From NCBI GenBank assembly GCA_905160935.1, contig CAJHZI010000483.1:1-64000 (forward strand): a stretch of 64,000 bases of DNA. The letters are read 5' to 3'. Source of the DNA: Enchytraeus crypticus. Taxonomy: Eukaryota; Annelida; Clitellata; Enchytraeida; Enchytraeidae. The notes below the pieces were generated by a model. That model made no database searches, was not told the DNA's origin, and was given only the letters and a program-made list of their open reading frames with translations. This document shows, piece after piece, positions 33,995 through 44,538 of the stretch. Within the stretch, counting starts at the first letter, position 1, and every line of letters starts with the position of its first letter. The position numbers and the translations under genes were made by a program.

Positions 33995-34215
33995 TGTCAA
34001 TAGAGAGTGGGGGTAACGTCAAGAAGTCTTAAATGACAGATCCTGAGGTGAATTGAACTCTCGTGGTTTCGAATCCTATCTTCGCATATCTGGTAGTAAA
34101 ATCTCGGACAGTTACTGGACTGGTTATAGGAAAATGATCTAAATTGCTTAAAGATTTAAATATGTATTATTAAAAGTGATAGATATCGATGTAGCTGATC
34201 ATTTCAATATAATGC
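33995..34215 (+). mobile_element. SINE family B copy
   Basis: GTGGTTTCGAATCCTATCTT has a pol III B box; then ATCTCGGACAGTTACTGGAC and AAAAGTGATAGATATCGATG, the reverse complement of the copies at 25855, 45085 and 55620. Confidence 0.65.
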
Positions 34216-34219
34216 GTGT

Positions 34220-34959
34220 TTACTTGTCTTATACTTTACTTTTAGATTTTTAAAAAGTATTATTTAAGCTGAGAATAGGAGACTTTATGTTAACATTACA
34301 TTTTGGAAATAATAAATAGAACAAAAATTTAGTTCAATGCAATTTATTGTATTTGATGTTTACCTATGTTTATCCTACGTCTAAGAGATGAATGGTAATA
34401 TAAATAGAGGAGCATAAATATGCTGAATATTTGTCAAAGGATGATTATTTAGTAGTATTTACGATACGGTGAAATAGTGCACGTTGCAAGTTCTTTCAAC
34501 AATATCATTTAAATATTTCGTCAGATTTCATGAACATGTGAAGACTCATTCAGATATTTCAGCAATCTCTCCTGTAATGAGCACACCTTCGATCAATCTA
34601 AACGTTTCATCACAAATCTTTATTTATGTCTGAGAATTATATCCAGAACAAATTTTAAATTTTGTATGGTCTATTACCTTCTTAATTTCTATATCTGATG
34701 TAATCTATTAAATTGTTACTATTTTAATTATTTTCCTCTATTTTTTCTTAAATTTGCAGTCTCTTACATTTGCACACAATAGTTTTTATTTATTAATATT
34801 GCATATACCGGATGTCCCATTTATGCTTTATAAATTAATTGTTTAGGACAGGTATGTCCTATTACTTATAAATACATTATAATTATCACTATTACTATTA
34901 CTACAAATTGTCTAAGTTGTCAATATTTATACTCTTTTAGAAATTCGCTTTTTAAGGAA
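34220..34959. other. Intron sequence, nothing recognised
   Basis: AT-rich, no exon or repeat family seen. Confidence 0.4.
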
Positions 34960-35540
34960 TCGGGGTGGTGCATGCTATTTGCAGGTGATCTGATTTGCAG
35001 GAAATGCTGTGGAGAAAGTAAGTAAGATGTTGGAAAATGTGGGAGATGCATTCGAAAGTAAAGGACTGAAGATGAATAAGGAAAAATGAAACATTTGTTC
35101 ACTAGATGGAAGGGTGAGATTATGAATCGGAGTGTTGTGCACTAAGAAGGGAACACTTGCAGAGTTTGCATGTGTTAGAAATGAGAATGTTGGGCCTAAT
35201 GTGTGGTAAAACGTGGAGGGAGAGAACGGCAAATGAATATTTGAGGATGATTTTGAGTGTTGATGGAATTAGGGATAGGTTGACTCAGTCAAGATTGAGA
35301 TGGTATGGGAATATTGTGATAAAGACCAGTCAAGGATGTAGTAAAGAAAGTTTAGAAGAAAGAGCTGTATGTTAAACCAGAGAGAGGTAGACCACAGCTA
35401 ACTTTGAATGTAACGATTAAGAAGGTTATGAAAGATAAGGGATTGACTGATGATATGGTGTGGGATGTAAAACGTCTATTCGTATTCCGACCCTGGCTAA
35501 ACTGGTATTTAAGAGAAGATAATTATGATGATTAGGTATT
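34960..35540 (+). mobile_element. LINE remnant, source of family T tail
   Basis: Includes ESKGLKMNKEK, LEMRMLGLMCGKTWRERT and RLRWYGNIVIK, an RT C-terminal region, broken by stops. It ends with ATTCCGACCCTGGCTAAACT and an AGATAATTATGATGATT tail, the same 3' end as family T. Confidence 0.75.
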
Positions 35541-35604
35541 CGCTTTTTACTAAATTAGAAATATTTGTATACTATTTTAGATACTTGTTTTTTACTGTTT
35601 GTAG

Positions 35605-35721
35605 AATGCAAACCGACAGAGTTCTACTGCGACAGTGACACTTGTGCGACTATCTCTAAATGGTGTAACGGTCAGCAGGACTGTGATGATGGATACGATG
35701 AGAAGTACTGCCTTTATGGAA
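35605..35721 (+). CDS. Exon 22: LDLa module 14
   Basis: Acceptor TGTTTGTAG, donor GTGAGC, phase 1-1, 39 codons. C-KPTEFY-C-DSDT-C-ATISKW-C-NGQQD-C-DDGYDEKY-C; DGYDE in place of DGSDE. Confidence 0.88.
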
Positions 35722-35783
35722 GTGAGCCAACTTTATTCACTTAAAATCTCTTACTAAATTACAAAATGCAATATACATGTATA

Positions 35784-35786
<3 letters not shown>

Positions 35787-35820
<34 letters not shown>
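35787..35820. repeat. (TA)n microsatellite
   Basis: TA tract about 65 bases after exon 22. Confidence 0.9.
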
Positions 35821-35822
<2 letters not shown>

Positions 35823-35939
35823 GAGATAAAAAATATAAAGTTCACTAGTTAATTGGAGCTAATTTTATTTAGAATAAGTTCAATATATTAAATTTTAAAA
35901 TATGTTGTATATTTAACAAATTCATCAGAGAGGTTTGTG

Positions 35940-36365
35940 CCTCCAACACTACGGCTTATATATTAATGTTTAATGTTTAATAGAGTATATCGTGCTAAGG
36001 CATCTCTATACTTTACAACAGTTACAGAAAAACAAGAAATATACAATAAAATGCACACAGTAAAAATCACTAAAATATCAAATAACTACCATACGTAACG
36101 TAACGTATTAGTCAGATAACGTTTAGTCAGATTGCAAATATTTAAGCCAGGCAACGTAACATGGCTTAAATATTGCAATCTGAGAAATTTATCAGTTAGC
36201 AGAATTTAAATGGAATGATCTAACAAAAAGACGTGTCTTAAGACTCTTTTTAAAGCTATCAGGTTTATCAGAATGTCCTATAAACTGTGGAAGTTCATTC
36301 CACAATTTGGGACCTGCTGCACGAATTGGAATATGTATTGCAGAACTTGACCTTGGGGATATGCA
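35940..36365 (-). mobile_element. LINE C terminus and 3' UTR with hairpin
   Basis: Minus strand reads IPIRAAGPKLWNELPQF, then SFKKSLKTRLFVRSF and a stop, a typical LINE ORF2 end. Its 3' UTR contains an inverted repeat (36128-36149 with 36162-36182). Ends about 30 bases before exon 23. Confidence 0.7.
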
Positions 36366-36395
36366 CTAATTTATATTTCTAATTCTTTATTTCAG

Positions 36396-36545
36396 ATTGT
36401 CCGCCGTACTTCTTTTCATGTGATCTTAGCAACTCAACGGCGACTCAATCAAACCAGTCGTATAATACAACACAATGCGTGCCTGTTGGCTTGGAATGTG
36501 ATGGTAGACTAGACTGCACTAATGGAGCAGATGAGATGAATTGCT
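36396..36545 (+). CDS. Exon 23: LDLa module 15 with long Cys2-Cys3 loop
   Basis: Acceptor TTATTTCAG, donor GTTAGT, phase 1-1, 50 codons. C-PPYFFS-C, then an 18-residue Ser/Thr/Asn/Gln loop with possible N-glycosylation sites (NST, NQS, NTT), then C-VPVGLE-C-DGRLD-C-TNGADEMN-C. Confidence 0.88.
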
Positions 36546-36969
36546 GTTAGTTGAAGAATTTAATATTTTAAAATATCTAATATGGATCGGTTGACTGAAA
36601 CCTGTTTAGATGTTAGATCTATTTGATTTGTATGCAGTTTAACTACAAGAAATCTCGTTGGATGGAGAAGCGTGGGAAAATTTTCGACGTTTTTTGTAAT
36701 GATGAGTATCTATAAACATTTGCGCAAATGAATGGAACCGTCAGATCTATAGATGACTCAATTCAAAGGAAGTTAATATATTGCCACTTCATTCATATTT
36801 ATTTACATGTAGAATAGGCACAAGCACAAATCACACATCCTCTAGAGTTCGTTAAATGCCGAGGTCGAGAGCCTTCGCCTCTCTTCACATTGATGCACTC
36901 CATCATCCGAGCCATTCACCATGTCTAACTCCTGAGTTAAGACCTTCGCCAAACATTAATGTACATCAT

Positions 36970-37115
36970 CATCATAATCGTCATCATCATCTTCCCTTGA
37001 ATCCCAGTTTAACTATGGTCGGGATACAAATAGACCTTCTCCGCTCCTCTCTGTCCGGTATCATATCATCAGTCAATCCCTATAAAATGTTCCATTCGTT
37101 TTATACGATTTTGTA
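36970..37115 (-). mobile_element. Family T retroposon fragment
   Basis: ATCATCATC, CCAGTTTAACTATGGTCGGG and ATGTTCCATTCGTTTTATAC; the distal part is missing. Confidence 0.65.
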
Positions 37116-37355
37116 GCAAACCTTAATGTACCTGTATAGAGCTTAATTGGAATAATGCTACTTAAGGGATGATTTTGTAATCTTGTTTGCATCCTCTGTT
37201 AGACAAATGAGAGACCGTTTGACTACTTAATAGCCGTTATCGCAATGTTCGCTATTTTCTTCTTTTCTAGATTATTACCACTAGCGTTGTTTATTGAAAG
37301 CGCCTCATATATTGTATAGCTAGCGCGGAGTTTAGAATAATATTTCAACACTTGG

Positions 37356-37503
37356 CAATAAAGCTGTAATGCTGATATAACGTCAGTTTCATCTCTTGAA
37401 TGCGATTTACCGTGTCCTGGGCAAGCACCGGATTTAAACCCCACACATTCTGTTTTGCGATCGGATATCTTAACGACATCGCGACTAGCTGCAGCCATTC
37501 TAC
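37356..37503 (-). mobile_element. tRNA-derived SINE, family A copy (diverged)
   Basis: GCTGCAGCTAGTCGCGATGT and GGGGTTTAAATCCGGTGCTT on the minus strand with the usual tail. Confidence 0.7.
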
Positions 37504-37599
37504 GTATATAAGTATAAATTAGTACTCTAAATTTGATCGCTAATCCAAGTAATAACTGATCCCGATGTTTCTTAATTTTATTTACGACGCTCACGATCT

Positions 37600-38063
37600 A
37601 CGTGTACCAATTCGTATACACCCCTTCCTCAATTATTCTCCTCGACTTCTTTTTCTGCTTTTGCTTTTGATGACTTTTGTGATCTCGTGAGACATTCACT
37701 TGACATACGTAGACGATTAGAGTTCTATTGTCAACCATGACAATATCGAGTACTATTGAGCAAAATCCACATCGGTGAACAAAAAGGATGTCCAAAACAA
37801 TCAAATTTTCAATATCCTGAAAATCAGTCCAAAGATAAAGAGAAACAAAGAAAATGAAGCTTATGTGCTGGTCGTAACTCATGGACACTGGATGGAATTA
37901 AAAACAGTTATATTAATTATGTGATTATATTTTTTACAATTTATTACTGCAATTGATATCTTTAAGTTTTTTCTCTGGATATTACTAAAAACTCGTAATT
38001 TTTCTTGTCATCATCGAATGATTAATTATATGCATTTTAAAAACCCAAATTTATGCATTGTAG
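37600..38063. other. Intron sequence, nothing certain
   Basis: A weak match to the GCTCGATGTTGTCA LINE tail (reverse) at about 37735-37765; otherwise unassigned. Confidence 0.35.
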
Positions 38064-38183
38064 CTTGCGACACAACCTTTCAGTTTAAATGTGACTCAGG
38101 AATTTGTGTCAACGGCAAGGTGTGGTGCGATGGAACAAGAGACTGCGGAGATGAAAGTGATGAACCGCCAGGCTGCGATAATA
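38064..38183 (+). CDS. Exon 24: LDLa module 16
   Basis: Acceptor GCATTGTAG, donor GTAAGT, phase 1-1, 40 codons. C-DTTFQFK-C-DSGI-C-VNGKVW-C-DGTRD-C-GDESDEPPG-C; intact calcium motif. Confidence 0.9.
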
Positions 38184-39034
38184 GTAAGTATTTCTAAACA
38201 TTGTAATTTTCCAACATGAAGTTATATATCATTTTTAAATGTCTAATCATAAATTCTTTATCAAATTTGAATGCGGATGGTACATAAGTGTCTTAGAGTA
38301 TTGACTCCAGCATCAATCACGAATCTGTAGATTAATTTGATTCTAGAAGAAACTTTCAATAAAGATTTACCAATTCTTAGTCCTGTTTCAAGGTGGCTAC
38401 GGTTGAAAATCTTGAAGAAATTTCGTTAATGTTTTTTTCAAAATTCAAAACGAATTGGCACGCCTAGTGTTGTAAAGCAGGAAAATATTTTATCATATTA
38501 TTATTGATTGTTCCAACTACACGAATAAATATTGATTTCTGTATCAGTCTCCGTCTTACCTAGCATTAGAGCAATTGATTACCTATGTGTCATAATGATT
38601 ATCTGCACTAGGTCACGAGTTCTTTCCTCTTGCGAATTTAGGAGTTAAATTTGAAGTTGGAAAAGTAAAGTTTTGTTCGATGAACGCGACATATGCTTTA
38701 GCAAACAAGTTTGATTAACTTCACGAGCAAGTTATCATAATTATTATGCTATATACCCAGTCAGTTGACAAGCATTGAACGGCTGCTTGTTAGTCTTTAA
38801 ACTTAAAGTAGATGAGGACTTAATAAAATTATGTGTTAGCTGAATTTTATTTGTGTAATTAAAATTAACATTATATGCCATAGCATAATTTCTCTATTTT
38901 GCTATGATTGCTTGTTGATTTAGCTGTATTTATGTCCTCTTCTTGTCGAGAATAAAAAATTAGAAAAGAATAAATATCGCGTTTTGGCATTTTGAAGAAT
39001 ATTTGCTGTTATTAAATTAATCTTGTGTTACTAG
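38184..39034. other. Intron sequence, nothing recognised
   Basis: AT-rich, no exon or repeat family seen. Confidence 0.4.
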
Positions 39035-39142
39035 AGTGTAATCCATATCGAGATCTCACATGTGACAACGGAAGATGTGTAAATAAATTTCACAGATGTG
39101 ATGGAGTAAATAACTGCGGAGATTATACCGATGAAAAGAACT
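39035..39142 (+). CDS. Exon 25: LDLa module 17, last Cys split across the intron
   Basis: Acceptor TGTTACTAG, 36 codons. [35 protein letters not shown], then T|GTTAGT. The donor lies inside the codon for the sixth Cys. The first two bases of exon 26 (GT) rebuild TGT. Read through, the exon would stop at TAG two codons on, so an unspliced end is the alternative. The donor hexamer is the same as that of exon 23. Confidence 0.78.
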
Positions 39143-39309
39143 GTTAGTAATTTCTACTATTTAACAGAATTAAGAGAGTTAGCTAATATAGGAAAATAAT
39201 TTGTACACATCTAATGAAATGAAATTTTTAAAAATTGCGTTTCGTCCCTTTTTGATTGAATAGCACGTCCTGGATTGCGATACTTTTGAGCAGTTAATTA
39301 AGTCGATTA

Positions 39310-39460
39310 ATCATCATCAGACTCTGATTACAAGTCTGATGATGAGTCTGATTACAAGTCTGATGATGACTCTGATTACTAGTCTGATGATAACTCTGAT
39401 TACAAGTCTGATGATGACTCTGATTACGAGTCTGATGTCTCTGATTACGAGTCTATGATG
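39310..39460. repeat. 24-bp minisatellite
   Basis: About six copies of a unit like ACTCTGATTACAAGTCTGATG(ATG) with small variants, between exons 25 and 26. Confidence 0.85.
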
Positions 39461-39549
39461 ACTATTATTTTCATTGATTATCTGGCAAACGTTTTGTGGT
39501 CATGCTTCAATTAATTTAATATTTACTTACTTGAAAATATTTATAAGTT

Positions 39550-39660
39550 GTAGTCTCTCTCTCTCTCTCTTATTGCACTGCCTACTGGCAGGTCCATGGT
39601 ACATAACGCCTCCACTCTTCTCTGTCTTATGCCTTCCTCTTCATTTCCACATAAGTTGTA
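39550..39660 (-). mobile_element. LINE family G 3' tail only
   Basis: (CT)n, then TTGCACTGCCTACTGGCAGG and CATAACGCCTCCACTCTTCT. Confidence 0.65.
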
Positions 39661-40028
39661 GTAACGAGAAAATATTTATTATTTGGCGTTGGCAAAACAA
39701 TATAAATATGGTAAAATCCACTACTTCTTTATTTAGACTAATTCATTTCTTCATGAAATATTAGTCTGCTTGCATTATAAAATACTATTTACAGTATATG
39801 TGAATCGCACTATAAAAATACCAGATAATATTGACAACGTTCAGTAGATTTTTTCAACATTTGACGACTAATAATATTCGTTTGAATAAGCACTTAATTC
39901 GAGGGGAATAATAAACTAACTGCGAAGATATGCTTAATAAAATCACTGATGAAAACTGAAACGTGTCGCTAATATTAAACAGAGTCTTGATAAACTTAAT
40001 ACAATTATTTCATTTTTTTTCGCTCAAG

Positions 40029-40145
40029 GTTCCTATTGGCCGGACTTCCAATGTGACATGGGTCTAATTATCCATAAAGATACCTTTTGCAACGGCACTA
40101 AGGAATGCCCAGACGGCTCAGATGAAAAGGAGGGATGCGAATTCG
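40029..40145 (+). CDS. Exon 26: LDLa module 18 lacking Cys1 and Cys3
   Basis: Acceptor CGCTCAAG after a T-rich tract, donor GTAAGC, phase 1-1, 39 codons. The first two bases finish the Cys of exon 25. Then S-YWPDFQ-C-DMGLI-I-HKDTF-C-NGTKE-C-PDGSDEKEG-C. Aligned with exon 27, Cys1 is Ser and Cys3 is Ile. Cys1 and Cys3 are disulfide partners in LDLa, so one whole bond is missing while the other two and the calcium motif remain. Confidence 0.78.
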
Positions 40146-40406
40146 GTAAGCACACTGCTATGGATTGCAATGCAATGGAAATCAAATTGTAAAATGTAGT
40201 CAAATACTTATGTATATGGCTATCTTTTTATGCAATATGCATGGTAGGATTAAACTTTGACTTTATCGTTGATAGGTATTATAGGATAAAATATAAGCTG
40301 ACATTGAAAGAATATTTTTTGTAAAACGCTGATTTCGCTCTGATCAATCTGATTCTGGATACAATATTGCATCATGGATTTGTTCAAGTATGTATTTTGA
40401 CTGAAT

Positions 40407-40492
40407 CAATATGTGAATGGTTCAAATCCTGGGCTCGCCCGTCACTGACATTATTTCGAATGAGAAATCTGACGTTAACACTAGCTTTACCA
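40407..40492 (+). mobile_element. tRNA-derived SINE, family A copy (5' truncated)
   Basis: Keeps the B box GGTTCAAATCCTGGGCTCGC and the tail to CTAGCTTTACC. Confidence 0.75.
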
Positions 40493-40607
40493 GGTTTAAA
40501 TGAAATTTTGTTGTCTGTTGTCTTCTTGTGACGATATATCATACATTTTGCTCTTTATTTACAATGCGATTTTCTTTTCGTGATGATTTTAAATGCGTTC
40601 ATTGCAG

Positions 40608-40715
40608 CGTGTCGTCCAGAATATTTCACATGTAACAACTCAAGATGTGTGTTGAGACAGCAATTGTGCAATGGATTGAATGATTGTGGAGACTACAGCG
40701 ATGAAATCAACTGCG
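40608..40715 (+). CDS. Exon 27: LDLa module 19
   Basis: Acceptor TTCATTGCAG, donor GTAAGA, phase 1-1, 36 codons. [35 protein letters not shown]; complete, with a possible N-glycosylation site (NNS). Confidence 0.9.
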
Positions 40716-40959
40716 GTAAGATTATAAAAAGGCTATATAACTGAGTTTAATGTTCGTTTTTGAGCCATTCGTTTTCTGTCTGAGACGGTCTGATGGAATT
40801 TCGAAACCTCTGGGCTTTTTTCCCATGTAAAACGTGCTACCGACTCCACCACAGGCCTGTACAGAAATTTGCTACTAGCGTAATCATTCGCAGTATAAAT
40901 AACTGCTGTGTAGTTGACTGTTTATCGATACTGTGGTATATTACACGCATTTTAAAATA

Positions 40960-41405
40960 TGTGTTCTCTCTCAGTACACCGCCTACGGACAGGTCCATAG
41001 CGTTAAACGCCTCCACTCTTCTCTGTCTTGCGTTTTTATGTATATGTCTAATTGTCTCTATCTATTTCTATTTATATATAGCTATTTTTATTCAATATCA
41101 ATGTCTCTATCTATTTCACCACATATACGTGGCCCTTTAAATCATCTAAGATTCCTAAACTCGGCCTGCCCTGCTTCTCTTTTCTTCCATTCTACCTTCA
41201 TTGACCTCTTTTGGTAAACTTTCCTCCCTTAGAATGTGTTCTATCCAACTTTTCTTCTTATTTCTTGCTGCATTTATCATCTGCCTATCACTACCAAGTC
41301 TATCCAGGACTTTCTTTTCTACTTTTTGAGTCCAGCTAATCTTATCCATTGTTGTGGGACATTTTATTCCAAAGTTTTGTGAAGCACTATTTTGTGATGA
41401 CATTT
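40960..41405 (-). mobile_element. LINE family G remnant
   Basis: Minus strand reads DKISWTQKVEKKVLDRLGSD, then KKSWIEHILREESLPKEV and EGRMEEKRSR, a clear RT C-terminal region, and ends in the CTGTCCGTAGGCGG variant of the family tail. Confidence 0.75.
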
Positions 41406-41876
41406 ATGCATAATTTGGTTATACACTCTAAACATTTCTGCACTGCAACATTGTGCAGAAGAAAGCAACTATTATTCTAGAGTTGTAGTGGAAAAATGTA
41501 AAGAGATGGTGTTTTTATATCTTGAATAGAAATTCACCCTATGTTAATTCTGAAGCAGAGAACGGATCAAGACTATTACTTAAATAATTTTGTACCTCTC
41601 CTAGTGTTACTGAGCAGGACAATGCCTCCATGTCACAGTGTCTAACATTATAAATTTAATAACAAATTGGTAATAATTATTAATTGATAGAACTACTAGA
41701 ACGCTTTTCCGGCTCACTTTTGAAAAGTAATTAGAGATGGGAAGTAATTATATCAACATTATTCTGCATTTAAATAGATCATATTAACAATATGATCTTA
41801 AGTAGGCTTATACATACTAATTCAATGAAGTTAATCGGCGATACTTGAGTAACGGATGCATGATTTTATGTTAAAG

Positions 41877-41999
41877 GATGTTCGTCTAGTAATGACATGT
41901 TCACATGTGATATGGGAATTTGCGTGCACATCAGAACGTACTGTGACGGGTACAGAGATTGTCCGGACGGCAGTGATGAGAAATCTAACTGCAAAACAA
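41877..41999 (+). CDS. Exon 28: LDLa module 20
   Basis: Acceptor TATGTTAAAG (weak pyrimidine tract), donor GTATTC (weak), phase 1-1, 41 codons. C-SSSNDMFT-C-DMGI-C-VHIRTY-C-DGYRD-C-PDGSDEKSN-C then KT. The module is complete; only the splice sites are weaker than usual. Confidence 0.85.
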
Positions 42000-42266
42000 G
42001 TATTCAACATTGATAGTAATATTTATGAAACGAAAGTATTGATTAGGTCTAAAAACTTTTACAGAAAATCTGAACAGTTTTGAGCAATCTTGCCTAGCAC
42101 TATTTGTAACTGCGAGTCGGAATTTGTATTTACTAGTGATTAGCCGACAAACCACAAAAAGGTTCATGCCAAGGATGCTAACAGAGATTTAATGTTCATT
42201 TCGTGAATCATAGCAGAGTACTGTTGTTCATTTCGTGAATCATAACAGAGTTCAGGTATTTATACG

Positions 42267-43362
42267 CAGTGTTGCCAAAAGTACTCGGCAATTTACTTTA
42301 GGCTTAAGTAAAAATAAAAGTAAATGGCAAGTTTGGGTCAAGTTTCTGAACTAGAACAATGTTCGATACACATGCACATGCTTCTCTAGAATTTTATAAA
42401 TAATCAATCCATAAATCAATAAAATAATCCCGTCGATCATTCATGTATCACTGCTCCAGCATAATTTTTAGGCTAAAATTGAATCGGTTCCAATCCTAAA
42501 AAATTGAGCTTTGACGTTTACGCTTGTAATTCATCTACAGCAGGGGTTTTCAACACGTGAGTCGCGACCATCTTGATTTGGGGTCATTAAATCAAAGTAG
42601 TAGCTGGCTAGCTGCCTAATATTAATTTCAACAGTAAAAAAGCACCATTTCGCAATAATTAGCAAATTATGCAACTAAACCACATCATACATCATCACTG
42701 TGATTCTATCTACTAATGCTTGCTCTAAACATTTTATAGTGCCGGCAGGCTGCAGCCACTTTATTGTCTGAGATTTAGGGTCCCTAATGGTCCTTAGCTT
42801 GGTTGACATCCCTAGACTAAACGAAATAGTCTAGCCCCTATATGACTGTTGACATTAAAATAGAATAAAAATCTTTTAAATATTCTTTAATTAATTCTAA
42901 TTAAAGAATAGAACACTGCTAAAAAAACTCAACGGTCGCCACCTGAAAGGAAAAAATAGATGTCGTTGGGATAAGCAGGTTGGGAACCACTGATCTATAC
43001 TATGGGAAGAAATTTCAAAGTTTAATTATTGAAATGATGTAGGCCAATAAATAAGCCTAGGCCGATAAGAAAACATTTGATCTACGTCATACAGCTGTTA
43101 TCAAAACCAAACTAAGAGCAGGTGGCCCATGATATTTTGTTATTTATTCAAAAAAATTCGATTGACATGTCTATAGTTTTTCAAATATAACGCGACTTCT
43201 TTACTCCACGGACGTAAAGTAAAAGTAAAAAGTATTACAGAAATTACTTCGTTACAAGTAAAAAGTACCCAGGCAAATTGGTTACTTCGTTACAGTAAAA
43301 GTATCGGTTGAGTACTTTTTACTTATAATGAAGTATTTTTACTTCGCTACTATACAACACTG
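42267..43362. mobile_element. Non-autonomous hAT element with exact 8-bp target duplication
   Basis: Ends CAGTGTTGCC ... CAACACTG in inverted orientation and flanked by TTTATACG on both sides (42259-42266 and 43363-43370). 1,096 bp with no transposase ORF. Subterminal repeats of AAGTA/TACTT type (AGTAAAAATAAAAGTAAA; TTACTTCGTTACA) are typical of such MITEs. Another hAT MITE is nested inside. Confidence 0.85.
42541..42992. mobile_element. Nested hAT MITE
   Basis: Ends CAGGGGTTTTCAACACG and GGTTGGGAACCACTG are imperfect inverted repeats of the CAGNGGTTCCCAACC kind. Flanks ATCTACAG and ATCTATAC agree at six of eight positions. Confidence 0.7.
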
Positions 43363-43489
43363 TTTATACGTAGGTTCATAATGAAAACGATTTATGAGTT
43401 CCAGTGTTTACGCAAATAATGAATGATATCAGCGTTCAACAAGTTGCAAAATGCGATTGTATTGTAATCTTTCGATAATTAGGGGCGAA

Positions 43490-43750
43490 ATTTAGGCATT
43501 CTGTTTAGCTACGCAGTTGAAAGAAGTTAAGCTACGTTGCGCCCGGTTAGTAATTTGTTTTTGACCACCGAGGAAGACCGAGTGTTGGCAGATTTGATTA
43601 AAGATATCCCTATGGTGTTGGAAGGTTATGCTTAATTCCTTGCTGGCTGCAATTGATGGGCCAATAAAAGGCAATGATTACTAATAATTATGGAGAGGAA
43701 AGAAGAAAACGACAACTACAAAAACAGCAACTAGAAAAGGAAACTAAGTA
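43490..43750 (+). mobile_element. 5S rRNA-derived SINE (SINE3-like), copy 2
   Basis: GAAAGAAGTTAAGCTACGTT, GCGCCCGGTTAGTA and GACCACCGAGGAAGACCGAG follow the 5S gene from box A to near its 3' end. The body matches copy 1 at 8291 (TGTTGGAAGGTTATGCTTAA; ATGGAGAGGAAAGAAG; AACAGCAACTAGAAAAGGAAA). Confidence 0.78.
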
Positions 43751-44079
43751 GCCCATTCGGTTTGTCATATGTGTAACTATACGAATCAAACAATGCTTCG
43801 GGTCATTATTGTGTTCTTGTAAATTGTGGTCTAAGCCACTGCATTTAAACGAGTCGTGTTTTTGTACATTTTGATTTGATACTACGCTATAGTCAGGAAA
43901 TATTTAATTGAACAAATGAGATTTATCGTCCGGTGTCGGCAAGGAGTTATCATTTTCGGGTTGTTGTTTTTTGCTTAATGTGTTCAGGACACGGATACTA
44001 ATGGAAAATAGAAAATAAAAATAGACCAAAAGTTAACTGCACATTTCGCATGAGGCGATAAACCAAAAACTGAAGAAGG

Positions 44080-44290
44080 GAACGTGAAACCATCTCAGAA
44101 GCCATATTTTTTCAATCAGTCGGCTGCATAAAACATGAATAAATTACCGCCTTCTGCGAAGGATTAAGTTGTCAGTCTATATAGTGCTCTATATGGAGCG
44201 TAATTGCTGACTCTGAATAAAAATTTGTACCTTGGACCAACCACTTGACAAAAAACGAGAAAGAGGGAGAGAACGACTACTACAAAGACT
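44080..44290 (+). repeat. Interspersed repeat, family F fragment
   Basis: AACGTGAAACCATCTCAGAA, ATATGGAGCGTAATTGCTGA and CCTTGGACCAACCACTTGAC, then a GAGAAAGAGGGAG tail. Confidence 0.55.
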
Positions 44291-44538
44291 TCCTTATCTT
44301 CTGATCAGCGGACAAAAATTTAGGTTAATTAAAATTGCGACTTGTTATAAATGAAATCAATAAAAGTAATTTACTTCATGTATACAATCACAATTAAATT
44401 TGTAGGAGCTAGTAAGTATTAAAAACATGACGTTTTTCGTTCACTCATTTTTACATGGTGCTAACGTCTTTAGATCATTTCATTGAACAGAGACTAAGGT
44501 AGTTATATAGTTATATGATTAACCTTGTTTATTTACAG

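Noticed and set aside
39035..39148. Exon 25 as the last exon, ending at TGT TAG
   Set aside because: Possible, but the GTTAGT donor and the GT start of exon 26 rebuild the Cys codon, and four more in-phase LDLa exons follow.
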